64,000 nt of DNA from JABWBD01 sp040768665. Its GTDB lineage: Bacteria > Planctomycetota > Planctomycetia > Pirellulales > Thermoguttaceae. How positions within the stretch are numbered: position 1 is the stretch's first letter; every line of letters begins with the position of its first letter. The stretch spans positions 248,001 through 312,000 of the forward strand of contig JAXGMN010000008.1 in assembly GCA_040768665.1 (NCBI GenBank). The letters are read 5' to 3'. Below, one piece after another: positions 1 through 8,178 of this stretch. The notes under the pieces are model-generated. The model made no database searches. It saw nothing but the letters and a program-made list of their open reading frames with translations, and had not been told where the DNA came from. The position numbers were made by a program, and so were the translations under genes.

Positions 1-218
1 TACCAGACGAGAAGATAGACGGCATTGAGGTGAGCCCGATCGATCAGCTCGACGCAACGGTCGGCCTGGGCGGGCGTCTTGATGTAGCTGGCGTGCATCC
101 AGATGCCCCGGTGCTGAGGCTGAGCCGCCAGACCGACGGAACACGTGCCGACGGCAAGGGCGACAGCCAACGCAACAGACAACCGAAGATTGGGGTAGAA
201 ACGGGCAGTAGATCTCAT
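1..218 (-). CDS. Family 10-like glycosidase (GHL10/DUF187 type), N-terminal part only
   Basis: The minus strand opens with ATG at 218 and stays open to the window edge, giving 72 codons. Residues 1-33 form a classical signal peptide (basic start, then an Ala/Val/Leu-rich core). The next residues read HRGIWMHASYIKT and later ELIDRAHLNAVYLLVW. This matches the opening strand and helix of the (beta/alpha)8 barrel of DUF187/GHL10 glycosidase-like proteins, which begin with RG-(I/V)-W and a 'lone helix, NAV' motif. The ATG overlaps the TGA of the gene upstream on this strand (ATGA), so the two are probably translationally coupled. The catalytic part lies outside the window, so substrate cannot be judged. 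The family call rests on about 40 residues. Confidence 0.6.
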   Translation of the reverse strand, partial: MRSTARFYPNLRLSVALAVALAVGTCSVGLAAQPQHRGIWMHASYIKTPAQADRCVELIDRAHLNAVYLLVW

Positions 219-2920
219 GGCTGACGTTCCTCTTGCGGTCGTTTGCGTAAAGGGTTGGTTTTTTCAACCTGGCCCACTCGCAGCAGCGACAACACTTTTT
301 GGAGTTCGGCCGAGAGCGCAGTGTTGCGCTGGCCTCCCCGGATGATGCCGGCACGCCACACCGCCCGGCGAGCATTGGCCAGGTTCTCCGCTGCGATCAG
401 CGACTTTCCTGAATACACGGCCACGACAGTATAACTCTCGATCCTGGGAACCACCACGGTCGCCCAACCGTCTGCCACCTCGACCGGCAAGGATTCCTTG
501 CGGTCCGGCTCATCGGGCGTGACCGCCAAGGCCTCGGTCACCGCCAGTCCGCCCGGCAGTCGCAAACGCCAACGGCTCCCTTCGACCGGGCGAAAACGGT
601 CGGCTTCCAAGTCGATGTCTCCGTTGACCAGGTGCAGCCCAAGCACCCGGCGGGTGTCGTCCAGCCAAACGTCGGCCCAGACGTGCGAAGGCGATTCGGT
701 CTGAAGGATATGGTCCTGTCCGAGCACACGGTGCACGAGAGCGGGCAGGTCTTGGCCGGGCGTCTTGGCGGCAGAAGACGGCTTCGGCGATGCCCGGGCG
801 TATTGCATCAGGGCTTCCGGCTGGATTTCGAAGAAGCCATCGCCAGGCGTTGCCAGCATCTCGCCGGCAGGGCGAGCCACGGCGTCGGCATCGTACAGGG
901 CCGGACAGGCCACGCTGATCACGCGTCCGCCGCGGGCTTGAAACGCCCGGACCGCTTCGCGCTGGGCATCCGAGAAGCAGTCGACCCCCGGTAAGACCAG
1001 CACCTGGTACCGGGAGAGACGTTCCATGGCGATGCCTTCGTCGCCCAGCAGCGGGTGCCACCAGCAGTTGACTTCGTAAGGCACTCGCGACTCTTCCAGA
1101 AGCTGAGCGCAGGCGATGAACCACTCGGTGTAACGCGTTTCCGTCAGACCCAAGGCTTTGAACCGCCGCCAGGCGTGCGTCGGCAGCGAATAGACCAGAC
1201 CGACGTTGGCCACCCGCTCTCGCCGGGCGTAGAGGGCGCGATGCCGTTGAACGAAGCGGCACCCTTGGGCCTCGAGGTCGTAGAACCAGCCGGAGGCGCC
1301 CGCGGCGGTGGCCCACGGCATGGGCCACCCGCCGGTGGCCCAGCCTTGCCCGAGGATCATTCGCAGGCGGCTTCGCGCGGCCTGCGGCGCCTGCATCAGC
1401 GACGACATGCAGAGCCAGACCGGACGGCGATAGTCGCCTGCCGCCTGGCCGACCTTTGCCGCCAGGTTGTCCTTGGCCCGTTTCTGGGGCGTGAGCGGTC
1501 CGCCGCCGGTTTCGGTGAAGATCGCATCGCCGATCTGTGAGAGCGGCACGGAGCAGGGCCAGCTTCCATCGGCCCCATACTGATTGCCACAGACGGCCAA
1601 TGGATGGCTGGCCTCCTGCCTGGCTGTTGCCACGGCGTCGCGCCAGCGATCGACCGACGCCGCGTAGTGGTACTGGATGTATGCCCGAAGCAGCGGGTCC
1701 GCCAGCACGGCGTCGCGCCCCTTGTCGATCGTGGGCTGTGCGCTGCGGACGTATTGCACGATGTCCAATGCGGCCGGCTCGTCGATACGTGCCTGCCGAA
1801 ATTGCCCGGCGCTCCATCGCTTGCTCAGCCAGTCGCGAAAACCGTCCCGGCACCGGGAGCAGAAACAGCCCTTGCCCCACTTCATGAATGACGCAACGCA
1901 GATGTTGTCCTGCGTGAGCAGGTCCACTTCCGGCGCAATCCGCGTGAACTGCTGCTTGTAATACGTGTGCCACGCGGGCGAGTTGTGGCACATGTGATAG
2001 CCGGGCCACAGACGTCCGCCGAGGATTTCCGATCCGTCCAACTCTCGGGCCACTCCGTCGTCGCGAAACCGATCGGCCATCGGATCGTCGATCGACAAAT
2101 GGTTGTACTCCTGCTCCCAATGCCCGCCGCCGACCGCGATGCCTCGCTCGGTGAAGTAGCCGTCCCAATTGAGATACACACCGTTATGGCCTGCCACCAC
2201 GTCGGGATCGAGAGTCGCGATCAGCCGATGGCGGTTGTCGGGCAGACGCACGGCCGTGCGCGAGGCGTTGAACAGATTCTGCGGATTCCACCACGCCCGA
2301 TCCTTGCGCATCAGGCGGAAACCCTCGACGGAGTAGAAGCACGGTTGGCGTTGCGGCGACCTGGCATGAACGACGCAACGAACCGCCCGGCACGAGCCGC
2401 TAAAGAACGATACCCGGCAAGCCGCCCAGTCGCCGGGGACCAACTCGACCTGGCGTTCGCCAAGGACCCGATCGTCGGCATCCAACACGGTGGCCCAAAT
2501 CGGGAGCATGGGATCCTTCGAGCTCTCCAGCGCCGAGTTGACGGAAACCTCAAAAAGATAGTCGGCATTGGGGTCGATCACCGCAAATGCCTGGGCGCCG
2601 CCTTCCGCCCCCTCCTGCCGCACCAGCGCGGCCGCGTTGCCTCGCACGCTCCGGCTGGTGTACCAGCGGACGATGGCCTCGCGCCATGGCCGAACACCGT
2701 TCTCCGCCGGCGTGTACACTCCCGCCTGGCATCCGCCTACGGCAGCGGCGGGCATCGCAATGACCAAGGCATCGTGGACCCAGTCGGGCGAGGATTCGGT
2801 AGCCGAGGTTGGCCGGTCTGCCGCCACGTCCCGACTGGCCGCCAGGCACGCCAAGAGAAGCAGCGACATCGCCAACGGGCCCCGATTGCTCCCGTCCGTT
2901 TCAACAGGGATACGTCTCAT
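215..2920 (-). CDS. Secreted GH42-like (beta-galactosidase-like) glycosidase of unknown substrate
   Basis: This 901-residue protein starts at an ATG with a strong ribosome site (AGGAAGGAG) and has a leader with a Leu-rich core around residues 18-33. The middle contains a Cys cluster, GCFCSRCRDGFRDWL, near residue 350. That cluster is typical of uncharacterised secreted TIM-barrel proteins related to GH42. Around residues 620-680 a Rossmann-like stretch (YQVLVLPGVDCFSDAQREAV, then GGRVISV) resembles the beta-galactosidase trimerisation domain. It is the upstream partner of the GHL10-like gene, with a 4-bp ATGA overlap. I infer an exported enzyme acting on plant or algal glycans. The catalytic glutamates were not assigned, so a non-catalytic role is possible. 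Confidence 0.6.
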   Translation of the reverse strand: MRRIPVETDGSNRGPLAMSLLLLACLAASRDVAADRPTSATESSPDWVHDALVIAMPAAAVGGCQAGVYTPAENGVRPWREAIVRWYTSRSVRGNAAALVRQEGAEGGAQAFAVIDPNADYLFEVSVNSALESSKDPMLPIWATVLDADDRVLGERQVELVPGDWAACRVSFFSGSCRAVRCVVHARSPQRQPCFYSVEGFRLMRKDRAWWNPQNLFNASRTAVRLPDNRHRLIATLDPDVVAGHNGVYLNWDGYFTERGIAVGGGHWEQEYNHLSIDDPMADRFRDDGVARELDGSEILGGRLWPGYHMCHNSPAWHTYYKQQFTRIAPEVDLLTQDNICVASFMKWGKGCFCSRCRDGFRDWLSKRWSAGQFRQARIDEPAALDIVQYVRSAQPTIDKGRDAVLADPLLRAYIQYHYAASVDRWRDAVATARQEASHPLAVCGNQYGADGSWPCSVPLSQIGDAIFTETGGGPLTPQKRAKDNLAAKVGQAAGDYRRPVWLCMSSLMQAPQAARSRLRMILGQGWATGGWPMPWATAAGASGWFYDLEAQGCRFVQRHRALYARRERVANVGLVYSLPTHAWRRFKALGLTETRYTEWFIACAQLLEESRVPYEVNCWWHPLLGDEGIAMERLSRYQVLVLPGVDCFSDAQREAVRAFQARGGRVISVACPALYDADAVARPAGEMLATPGDGFFEIQPEALMQYARASPKPSSAAKTPGQDLPALVHRVLGQDHILQTESPSHVWADVWLDDTRRVLGLHLVNGDIDLEADRFRPVEGSRWRLRLPGGLAVTEALAVTPDEPDRKESLPVEVADGWATVVVPRIESYTVVAVYSGKSLIAAENLANARRAVWRAGIIRGGQRNTALSAELQKVLSLLRVGQVEKTNPLRKRPQEERQP

Positions 2921-3239
2921 GGCTTCTCCTTCCTGGTCGTTCCGAACTGATTTTCGGCCAAACCAAGGCTGGCGTCAATGCATGATCGCGCAAGTCGCCA
3001 GTATCGCACCGTGTCCAGCCGAAGGCGTGAGTTGGATCTCGACGATGGCCGGAAACCTCCGTGTTCAGGTCATTGCGTCAAGTGGAGACGATGGACTACA
3101 ATCGTCGTCCGGCGACGCTTCCGGCTGTATGAAGTCCAGGGTTCGGTCGATCAAACCGCACGACAACCAGAAAGTCCGACGCGCCGGTCTTCACCGCCGG
3201 CTTCACGCGCGGCGGTTCGGCGATGCTCAATCTGCGGAG
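2921..3239. other. Intergenic region between divergent units, no gene seen
   Basis: No reading frame here has a convincing ribosome site or recognisable protein. The right end leads directly, in the plus frame, into an alpha-galactosidase-like tail, so part of this stretch may be eroded coding sequence. The promoter of the minus-strand glycosidase should lie just right of 2920, but no clear box was found. Confidence 0.4.
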
Positions 3240-3584
3240 GTCAAGCCGTACTGCGACCTGTTCAAGAAGATCCGCCACGTTGCCTGCCGCGGCGAAATCC
3301 ATTGCCTTGCGTCCTTGCGGGACCACCCGTACGCGGCATTCGAGTACGTACTGCCCGACGCAAGCGAAGCGCTGCTGTTTGTCTTCGCGCACGGATTGCG
3401 GCACAATGAGCGCGTTCCGAACATGCTCCTGGAATCCCTCGATCCGGAGAAGACCTACGACGTGGAGGTGTACGGCGAAGCCGGCGGCCAACGGCCTGCC
3501 TATCGGGCCGTCAGCGAAGTTGGCGTGTTGGTTGATCTTACCGGCGACTACGACAGCCGCATTCTGCACTTCAAGGCCCGCTGA
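3240..3584 (+). pseudogene. C-terminal remnant of a GH36-like alpha-galactosidase
   Basis: About 115 codons read YCDLFKKIRHVACRGEIHCL, then SLRDHPYAAFEYVLPD, SEALLFVFAHGLRHNERVPN, LDPEKTYDVEVYGE and finally LTGDYDSRILHF before a TGA. This has the composition and end of the beta-sandwich domain that closes GH36/GH27-type alpha-galactosidases, where 'yRxVRHL..GD.YRL' is followed by strands and 'Y.V'. No catalytic barrel lies upstream: the frame before 3240 is Arg-rich noise without start or ribosome site. I therefore read it as the tail of a deleted gene. A second CAZyme remnant lies 1.2 kb downstream, on the other side of the GH16 gene. A short independent gene using an internal start is less likely. 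Confidence 0.5.
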
Positions 3585-3692
3585 GGTGCCGGCATGCGAC
3601 TGTTCAAGTGCTTGTGTTGCATCGTATCAACGGCAGCGCGCTTGCACGCGCGTACGAGAATGTGCGTTCCCAGACGAAGAGGAGCCTCGCGG

Positions 3693-4745
3693 ATGAAACG
3701 AAGATCAGTTCTTGTGGTAGCGTTAAGCCTCGGCATTCTGGCGGCATTCGCGGTTCCTTCGTTGCTCGAGGCGAAAGACGCGACTGCGCAACCTGCCGGC
3801 GTCAAGACCGTCGCCAAGCCGGCGAGCGCCAAGAAGCCGACGCGGCCGACGGTCACGCTGACGAACGTGCCCGTAGATCGAATCACGCCCGTCGCAGACC
3901 AGGCTCCCAGCCTTCTTCCCACCGGCAAGAGCTGGCAGTTGGTCTGGCACGATGAATTCGACGGAACGAAGCTGGATGCGTCGAAGTGGAACTATCGCCT
4001 CCACTACTGGGGCTACCAATCCCCGACCTTTACACAGGAGGGTGTCGAGTTGGACGGGAAAGGGCACCTGAAGATCCACCTGATTCGCAAGGGCGACGAT
4101 TTCTATTCGGCGCACCTACAAACCGGATCGCTGACATTCGACATTCCCCGCGATGCGAACGCGAAGGGGTTCTGGCCCTTTGGCAGGAAGAAGGAAGCGA
4201 AGTTCATGCACAGGTTCGGGTACTACGAGATTCGCTGCAGACTTCCCAAGAACGACGGCTGGCACGCGGCGTTCTGGCTCCAGTCGCCGTCGATCGGCGC
4301 ACATCCCGATCCGAAGCATTGCGGCGTGGAGTGCGACATCATGGAGAACTACCGCCAGCATACCGAGGGCACCATCGGCTGCGGATGCGGTTGGGGCGGT
4401 TACGGCCCGGAAAACAAGTGGTACGGCCACTTCTGGTTCCCCTACCAGGAAACGGAGGACGGTTGGCACTACTACGGCGTGGATTGGTCGCCGGAAGGAT
4501 ACATCTTCTATGCCGACGGCCGCCTGGTGGGCAAGCAGATGGCGCCGAAGTGTCCCGTTTCCGAGGTGGACCAGTTCCTTCTGGTGTCCACCGAGTGTCA
4601 CGGCTATCATCGTTCGTTTGCCCGCGGCGGATTGGAGTCGAAGGATCCGGGCGGCTGGTGCGGCAAACCCGTGCCGGAACTGTTCAAGGCCATCTTGCCC
4701 GATTGCTTTGAAGTGGATTTCGTTCGCGTTTTCGACGCGGAATAG
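3693..4745 (+). CDS. Secreted glycoside hydrolase family 16 (beta-glucanase/galactanase fold)
   Basis: The protein has 350 residues. The chosen ATG precedes MKRRSVLVVALSLGILAAF, a clear signal peptide; the longer open frame upstream encodes an implausible Arg/Cys-rich extension. After an Ala/Lys/Pro linker the GH16 jelly roll begins (LVWHDEFDGTKLDASKWNY, about residues 83-100). It continues with GYYEIRCRLP and the catalytic signature E-x-D-x-x-E (ECDIME, E213, D215, E218), then WHYYGVDWSPEGYIFYADG. The nucleophile and acid/base glutamates are both present, so the enzyme should be active on a beta-1,3, beta-1,4 or galactan-type polysaccharide. The subfamily cannot be set by eye. CAZyme remnants flank it on both sides. 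Confidence 0.88.
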   Translation: MKRRSVLVVALSLGILAAFAVPSLLEAKDATAQPAGVKTVAKPASAKKPTRPTVTLTNVPVDRITPVADQAPSLLPTGKSWQLVWHDEFDGTKLDASKWNYRLHYWGYQSPTFTQEGVELDGKGHLKIHLIRKGDDFYSAHLQTGSLTFDIPRDANAKGFWPFGRKKEAKFMHRFGYYEIRCRLPKNDGWHAAFWLQSPSIGAHPDPKHCGVECDIMENYRQHTEGTIGCGCGWGGYGPENKWYGHFWFPYQETEDGWHYYGVDWSPEGYIFYADGRLVGKQMAPKCPVSEVDQFLLVSTECHGYHRSFARGGLESKDPGGWCGKPVPELFKAILPDCFEVDFVRVFDAE

Positions 4746-4748
4746 CCC

Positions 4749-4830
4749 GTCGGCGGAGTCAACAACGCCGCCGAAGAGGTCAAGGCCGCCAACTACCCCG
4801 GGATTCGCTTCTTCATGGTGAGCCGCGACC
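4749..4830 (+). pseudogene. Short remnant resembling sialate O-acetylesterase (SGNH)
   Basis: Immediately after the GH16 stop, one frame reads VGGVNNAAEEVKAANYPGI followed by RFFMVSRDLA. This resembles the segment of sialate O-acetylesterase-type SGNH esterases where a helix ending in 'AANYP-IRLF' leads to a strand. Nothing before or after continues the family and there is no start codon, so it looks like debris from a decayed esterase. The match is about 28 residues, so confidence is low. Confidence 0.3.
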
Positions 4831-4951
4831 TGGCTTCCGCGACATGCCGAGGACCGTGTTCAGAACCACGACGTCGTTCTTACTGCTATGGAGCCGATGC
4901 TGGCGACGACTACTTCCAGGCGTTCATAGAATTGATCGGAGATGAGATGCT

Positions 4952-5188
4952 ATGTCACTCGTGACATGGTTAGCACTGTACGCGACCGAGTCGCTGTTCT
5001 TCTATTGGGTATACTATCGCGACGGCGCTGAGCAGCTTGAGGGGACGTTAGCGTCCGGCTGTCTGCTCAGCTTTTTTGCGCCTCGGTGGTCCGCCGAGGG
5101 GATTCGCCTCTTCGTCTCCATCGCTTTTGCCATGTCGAGCGTTTGGTTTGTCGTTGGCCTGTTCGTCCCGGCGGCAAGGTCGTGGTAG
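4952..5188 (+). CDS. Small hydrophobic membrane protein, function unknown
   Basis: This 78-residue frame starts at ATG with a GGAGAT ribosome-like site about 11 bases upstream. It contains two probable membrane segments: MSLVTWLALYATESLFFYWVY near the N-terminus and IRLFVSIAFAMSSVWFVVGL at residues 52-71. An acidic stretch and a short loop separate them. I do not recognise the family. It stands alone between the GH16 region and the minus-strand NPYESP gene, whose end is 34 bp away. Hydrophobic patterning is the main reason to consider it coding rather than chance. Confidence 0.45.
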   Translation: MSLVTWLALYATESLFFYWVYYRDGAEQLEGTLASGCLLSFFAPRWSAEGIRLFVSIAFAMSSVWFVVGLFVPAARSW

Positions 5189-5222
5189 AATGACCGAGCA
5201 GGGGAGGTGGGTTGCGGCCGCG

Positions 5223-5588
5223 TCAACGCCATGGGTTTCCCCAGAGCAGAACACCGAGCGTGGTTGCGGCACCCAGCAACGCGGTCCCGGCGGCACATGC
5301 CCACGCGGCTCTCCGCCAACGGCCTTTGGCCAGCGCAATGGCGCCGAACATGAGCAGGCTGGAGCCGGCGAGGCCCAAAAAGTCTCCGGCAAACGCCGCG
5401 ACTTCCGGCTGATACTCCTCGTCGTAGAGGAACAAGCAGCCAAAGCAGACTACCAGATCGCTGCCCAGCGCCAGAAACGCGGGCACGGCGATCAGCGCCA
5501 CGAGTGCCGCGAGGGCCAGGTGCAACCGTCGCGTTCTCTTCACGCCCGGCTGGGCCGGCGCCGAGGGTGATTCGTAAGGGTTGGTCAT
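5223..5588 (-). CDS. Small NPYESP-motif membrane protein
   Basis: The 121-residue protein begins MTNPYESP, a start seen repeatedly in small planctomycete membrane proteins of unknown function. A basic stretch (VKRTRRLHL) precedes the first membrane helix (about residues 23-45). A second lies near residues 68-86 and a third near residues 93-112. A short acidic loop (YDEEYQPE) lies between helices one and two. The start is supported by the motif and the helix order. It lies 64 bp downstream of the first TPR lipoprotein on the same strand and may be cotranscribed with it. No enzymatic motif is visible. Confidence 0.65.
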   Translation of the reverse strand: MTNPYESPSAPAQPGVKRTRRLHLALAALVALIAVPAFLALGSDLVVCFGCLFLYDEEYQPEVAAFAGDFLGLAGSSLLMFGAIALAKGRWRRAAWACAAGTALLGAATTLGVLLWGNPWR

Positions 5589-5652
5589 CGCAGGTTCGTC
5601 CTGGGGGTGGGTAGAATGCTCGAGTTCATGGGCCCATCTCTGTGGGTCGTTG

Positions 5653-6261
5653 TCATTCTGCGATTTCTGGAAAGTCGCCGCTGAAGACGCGCTGCGCCCA
5701 GGCGTCGCCCAGCGAGGCGACGGTAATATGCCCTGTCCGCAGTGGCCTTTGCGACTCGTAGAGTCTCAGGCAAGCGCGAACATTCCTCTGCAATCGGGGC
5801 CCGATTTCCTCGTCGCACTGATCCGCCAGTTCGATTGCACGCTGCTGCGCGGCAATTGCGCGGTCGAACTCGCCTTTTTCGGCGTACGCCGACGCCAGCG
5901 CGGCCCATGCCCACCAAATTCCCCAGTCGCGGCGCTGACTACAAGCGATCTTCACGGCGAGGTTCGCATGGACAACCGCCTTGTCGCCGTCGCGGAAACT
6001 TGCGTCGGGGCACGTCGCGTAAATCGAAGCAAGCACGCAGTGCGCAAGGCCGCCTTGTACGTCGGGATCCATTCGCACTGCCTCGTTCAATTCTCGCACG
6101 GACTCCCTATAACGGTGCGTGAGAGCCAAATCGACCCCGCGATCAAAACGTGCGGCCGCCTGCCTCTTGTCAGCGACAGTGTGATCCCCACAACCGGCGG
6201 CAGCGAGGCATGCGATCAACAGCAGCAGTTTCAGCTTGAAGGCCCTTTTCTGAAATGCCAC
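5653..6261 (-). CDS. TPR-repeat lipoprotein, paralogue A of a tandem pair
   Basis: I place the start at a GTG (VAFQKRAFKLKLLLLIACLA) eight bases after a GGAG ribosome site, giving 202 residues. The lipobox is LAAAGC, so the mature protein should be anchored by an acylated Cys. Helical repeats follow, with TPR-like blocks (YRESVRELNEAVRMDPD; GEFDRAIAAQQRAIELAD). The C-terminus reads DAWAQRVFSGDFPEIAE. The next gene upstream on this strand encodes a protein of identical length with the same lipobox, repeats and tail, so this is a tandem duplication. The longer frame with an ATG nine codons upstream is less attractive because it weakens the signal peptide. The partner protein is unknown. Confidence 0.75.
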   Translation of the reverse strand: MAFQKRAFKLKLLLLIACLAAAGCGDHTVADKRQAAARFDRGVDLALTHRYRESVRELNEAVRMDPDVQGGLAHCVLASIYATCPDASFRDGDKAVVHANLAVKIACSQRRDWGIWWAWAALASAYAEKGEFDRAIAAQQRAIELADQCDEEIGPRLQRNVRACLRLYESQRPLRTGHITVASLGDAWAQRVFSGDFPEIAE

Positions 6262-6300
6262 GGTGTAAGCTCCACAATGCCTACCCAAGATGGCGCCGTT

Positions 6301-6546
6301 TCAGCCGAGCGCATCCCCTTCGCCGCGCGGCGCGGACTTTCGAGACAGCGGCGTGTGCTGCGGGCGAACGCGTCGCGCTAGCGCGCGGTCGGGCGGCTGT
6401 CGGCGGCGCGTACGATGCTGCGGTTGTGGCTTCGTGTGGCGGGCCGGCTGCTCGCTCATGTTCTTCGACTCGACGGATTCCATATCCTGTACTCCGAACA
6501 GGTCTTCCTCAAAGTAGAACACCCAGCAGAGATTGAAGGTGCTCAC
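6301..6546 (-). CDS. Possible small protein between the TPR paralogues
   Basis: An 81-codon frame starts at GTG 6546, only 12 bp after the stop of TPR paralogue B, behind a good GGGAGG ribosome site. The N-terminal 30 residues are unremarkable and acidic (MSTFNLCWVFYFEEDLFGVQ). The rest is Arg/Pro/Gln-rich and looks like low-information GC-rich sequence. It may be a real short gene whose 3' part has degenerated, or a chance frame. No family was recognised. Confidence 0.28.
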   Translation of the reverse strand: MSTFNLCWVFYFEEDLFGVQDMESVESKNMSEQPARHTKPQPQHRTRRRQPPDRALARRVRPQHTPLSRKSAPRGEGDALG

Positions 6547-6558
6547 GATGCCTCCCAG

Positions 6559-7167
6559 TTACTCCGCAACATCCGGAAAGTCGCCGCTGAGGACGCGCTG
6601 TGCCCAGGCGTCGCTCACCAGGGCGAGGGTGACATGCGGCGTCCGCAACGGCCGTCCGGCTTCGTAGAGCTTCAGGCAGGCGCGAACGTTCCTCTGCAAT
6701 TGCGGTCCGATTTTGTCGTCGCATTGGTCTGCCAATTCGATGGCGCGCTGCTGCGCGGCAGTCGCGCGGTCGAAATCGCCCGTTTCCGCGTAGGCGGCCG
6801 CCAGTACGGCCCACTCAAACCACCTTCCCCAGTGAGTGGGCTGCCTGCCGGCGATCTTCGCGGCGAGATTCGCGTGGCTCAACGCGTTTTCTCCGTTGCG
6901 GAGACTTGCGTCGGGGCACGTCGCATAAATCCAAGCGAGGCCGCCCTGCCCAAGGCCAGACGCTACGTCCGGATCCAGTCGCACGGCCTCGTTCAGTTCT
7001 TGCAGCGCGAACTCAAAGTAACGCGCGCAAGCCAACTCGGTGCCACGAACGTAATGTACCGCCGCCTGCTGCGTCTTACCGACGCTATGAGCGCCGCAAC
7101 CGGCGGCAGCGAGGCAGCCAATTAACAGAAGCAACTCGCATTGGAGGGGCTTTCTGCAAAGCGTCAC
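6559..7167 (-). CDS. TPR-repeat lipoprotein, paralogue B of a tandem pair
   Basis: A GTG at 7167 follows GGAG with six bases between, and gives VTLCRKPLQCELLLLIGCLA with lipobox LAAAGC. The protein is 202 residues, exactly the length of paralogue A. Shared blocks include RELNEAVRxDPD-like repeats, IYATCPDAS, AAQQRAIELADQCD, IGPQLQRNVRACLKLYE and the SGDFPDVAE tail. The open frame extends 142 codons further upstream but that part has no paralogous match and is Pro/Arg-rich noise, so I reject it. Sequence divergence between the copies is moderate and both lipoboxes are intact, so both are probably expressed. Function unknown; a scaffold or binding role is inferred only from the TPR fold. Confidence 0.75.
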   Translation of the reverse strand: MTLCRKPLQCELLLLIGCLAAAGCGAHSVGKTQQAAVHYVRGTELACARYFEFALQELNEAVRLDPDVASGLGQGGLAWIYATCPDASLRNGENALSHANLAAKIAGRQPTHWGRWFEWAVLAAAYAETGDFDRATAAQQRAIELADQCDDKIGPQLQRNVRACLKLYEAGRPLRTPHVTLALVSDAWAQRVLSGDFPDVAE

Positions 7168-7620
7168 GAGATGCTCCGAGGATGCCGGACTGCCTGGTAC
7201 TTCGCGAGAAACAAGTATACAACTTCCGAACGGCCCGGCGAAGACCGCATTGGGTGTTCGCCGGGCACTTGGCCCAAAACCTCCTTCGCTAGACGGCGGA
7301 ACACGAAACGCATTAGGGACCCTCACGCCGGCCGGGAGGAAACACTCCGTTGGCGATGTTCTGCATATCCCGGCCAGCCTGCTGTCCTGCTGCGCCCGCT
7401 TTGTCGACCCCGTTCCCTGCGCGATAGAGTTCGTAGCCGGCCCTGACCGCATTTCGGGGCGCCGAGGCGGGATTAGCGGCTGATTTTCCACGCCAGACGC
7501 TCGCCAATTGGCAGCCGCAAGCCCGCCCGGGCCCGCGACACAGCCGAAATGCTTTGCGAGCGTATTCGCGGGCGTTGTCTCAGATCCTCTCAACGGCGGG
7601 CTATCTCTTGAGGGGGCTTG
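7168..7620. other. Intergenic region, no supported gene
   Basis: Several frames are open through this GC-rich stretch, but none has a ribosome site together with plausible protein composition. A minus-strand frame ending at 7313 has a short protein-like patch (YELYRAGNGVDKAGAAGQQA), possibly eroded coding sequence, but I could not link it to a family. Confidence 0.35.
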
Positions 7621-7629
7621 TGGTATACT
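7621..7629 (+). promoter_or_regulatory. Extended -10 promoter candidate
   Basis: The sequence TGGTATACT matches an extended -10 box (TG-n-TATACT, five of six with TATAAT). It lies 42 bp before the ATG of the antitoxin-like gene. No good -35 is present at 17 bp, which fits an extended -10 promoter. Confidence 0.35.
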
Positions 7630-7670
7630 TCATGGTGGATTGGGGAAGGACGACAATTCGAGGTTCTCTC

Positions 7671-7859
7671 ATGAGCACGGCAGAGGTACTGGCGGAGCTC
7701 CCAAAGCTCTCGCGGCAAGAGTGCCGACGGATTTTGGATCGGATTCTGGAAATCGAGGAAGAGGCTGAGTCGGTGGAGGCGATCCGACGCACGGCCGATG
7801 AGGCTTTCCTGATGCTCGACACCATGGAGGCGGAGGATGCCGCGAACCAATCCCGGTGA
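7671..7859 (+). CDS. Antitoxin-like small protein of a toxin-antitoxin pair
   Basis: The 62-residue protein starts at ATG seven bases after GAGG. It reads MSTAEVLAELPKLSRQECRR, then a highly charged helix (ILDRILEIEEEAESVEAIRRT) and ends acidic. Small proteins opening 'M-(S)-V-A-E-I-L-A-E-L-P-K-L-(S/T)' are commonly found directly before toxin genes in planctomycetes and cyanobacteria. Here the next frame, overlapping by 23 bp, starts with a MazF-like N-terminus. I infer an antitoxin whose toxin is now broken. DNA binding is not evident from the sequence. It might persist as an orphan that neutralises a related toxin elsewhere. Confidence 0.6.
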   Translation: MSTAEVLAELPKLSRQECRRILDRILEIEEEAESVEAIRRTADEAFLMLDTMEAEDAANQSR

Positions 7860-7992
7860 AGTCTGGATCGTTGATACGACGGTAAGATCGAGTCCGATTG
7901 GCCGGTCCGCACGAACACTGCTTGGAGTTGTGGTAAGCTCGGTCCCGAGGGGCTTGCCCCTACAACTCCAAGCAGTGCCACACGGATCGTAG
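7837..7992 (+). pseudogene. Truncated MazF/PemK-like toxin remnant
   Basis: An ATG six bases after a GGAGG site, inside the end of the antitoxin gene, opens with MPRTNPGEVWIVDTT. The 'PGEVW-V-D' opening is that of MazF/PemK endoribonucleases (normally about 110 residues). After roughly 15 codons the family resemblance stops. The frame then runs through a 62-bp palindromic repeat and ends at 51 codons, without the core beta-barrel. The toxin is therefore very likely dead, by a deletion or insertion whose breakpoint lies near 7880-7915. Confidence 0.5.
7916..7977. repeat. Inverted repeat with 16-bp arms
   Basis: The arms CACTGCTTGGAGTTGT (7916-7931) and ACAACTCCAAGCAGTG (7962-7977) are perfect complements. 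The loop contains a second short palindrome (AGGGGCTTGCCCCT). It sits inside the broken toxin frame. It has the form of a mobile palindromic unit rather than a terminator, since no T-run follows. Confidence 0.7.
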
Positions 7993-8178
7993 CCGAACGC
8001 AAAGGACGCAAGCAGCGCCACCCCGCCCGTCGCCAACGTGTGACGCTGTCGCAAATCCACACGTTTTTTGCGCATTTCCTCGTTGACGCCGTTGGTTGCC
8101 GATGGCGATAATCGTCTTTTCGACATGGCAAGCGGTCTGTACGGTTGTCCGGATTACCTCGATCACGGAGAACATCCG

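Noticed and set aside
7313..7507. Minus-strand frame with a protein-like patch (YELYRAGNGVDKAGAAGQQA)
   Set aside because: No good start or ribosome site and no recognisable family; at most a relic.
6559..7593. The 344-codon version of TPR paralogue B
   Set aside because: The first 142 codons have no counterpart in the paralogue and are low-information; the GTG start gives exact length agreement.
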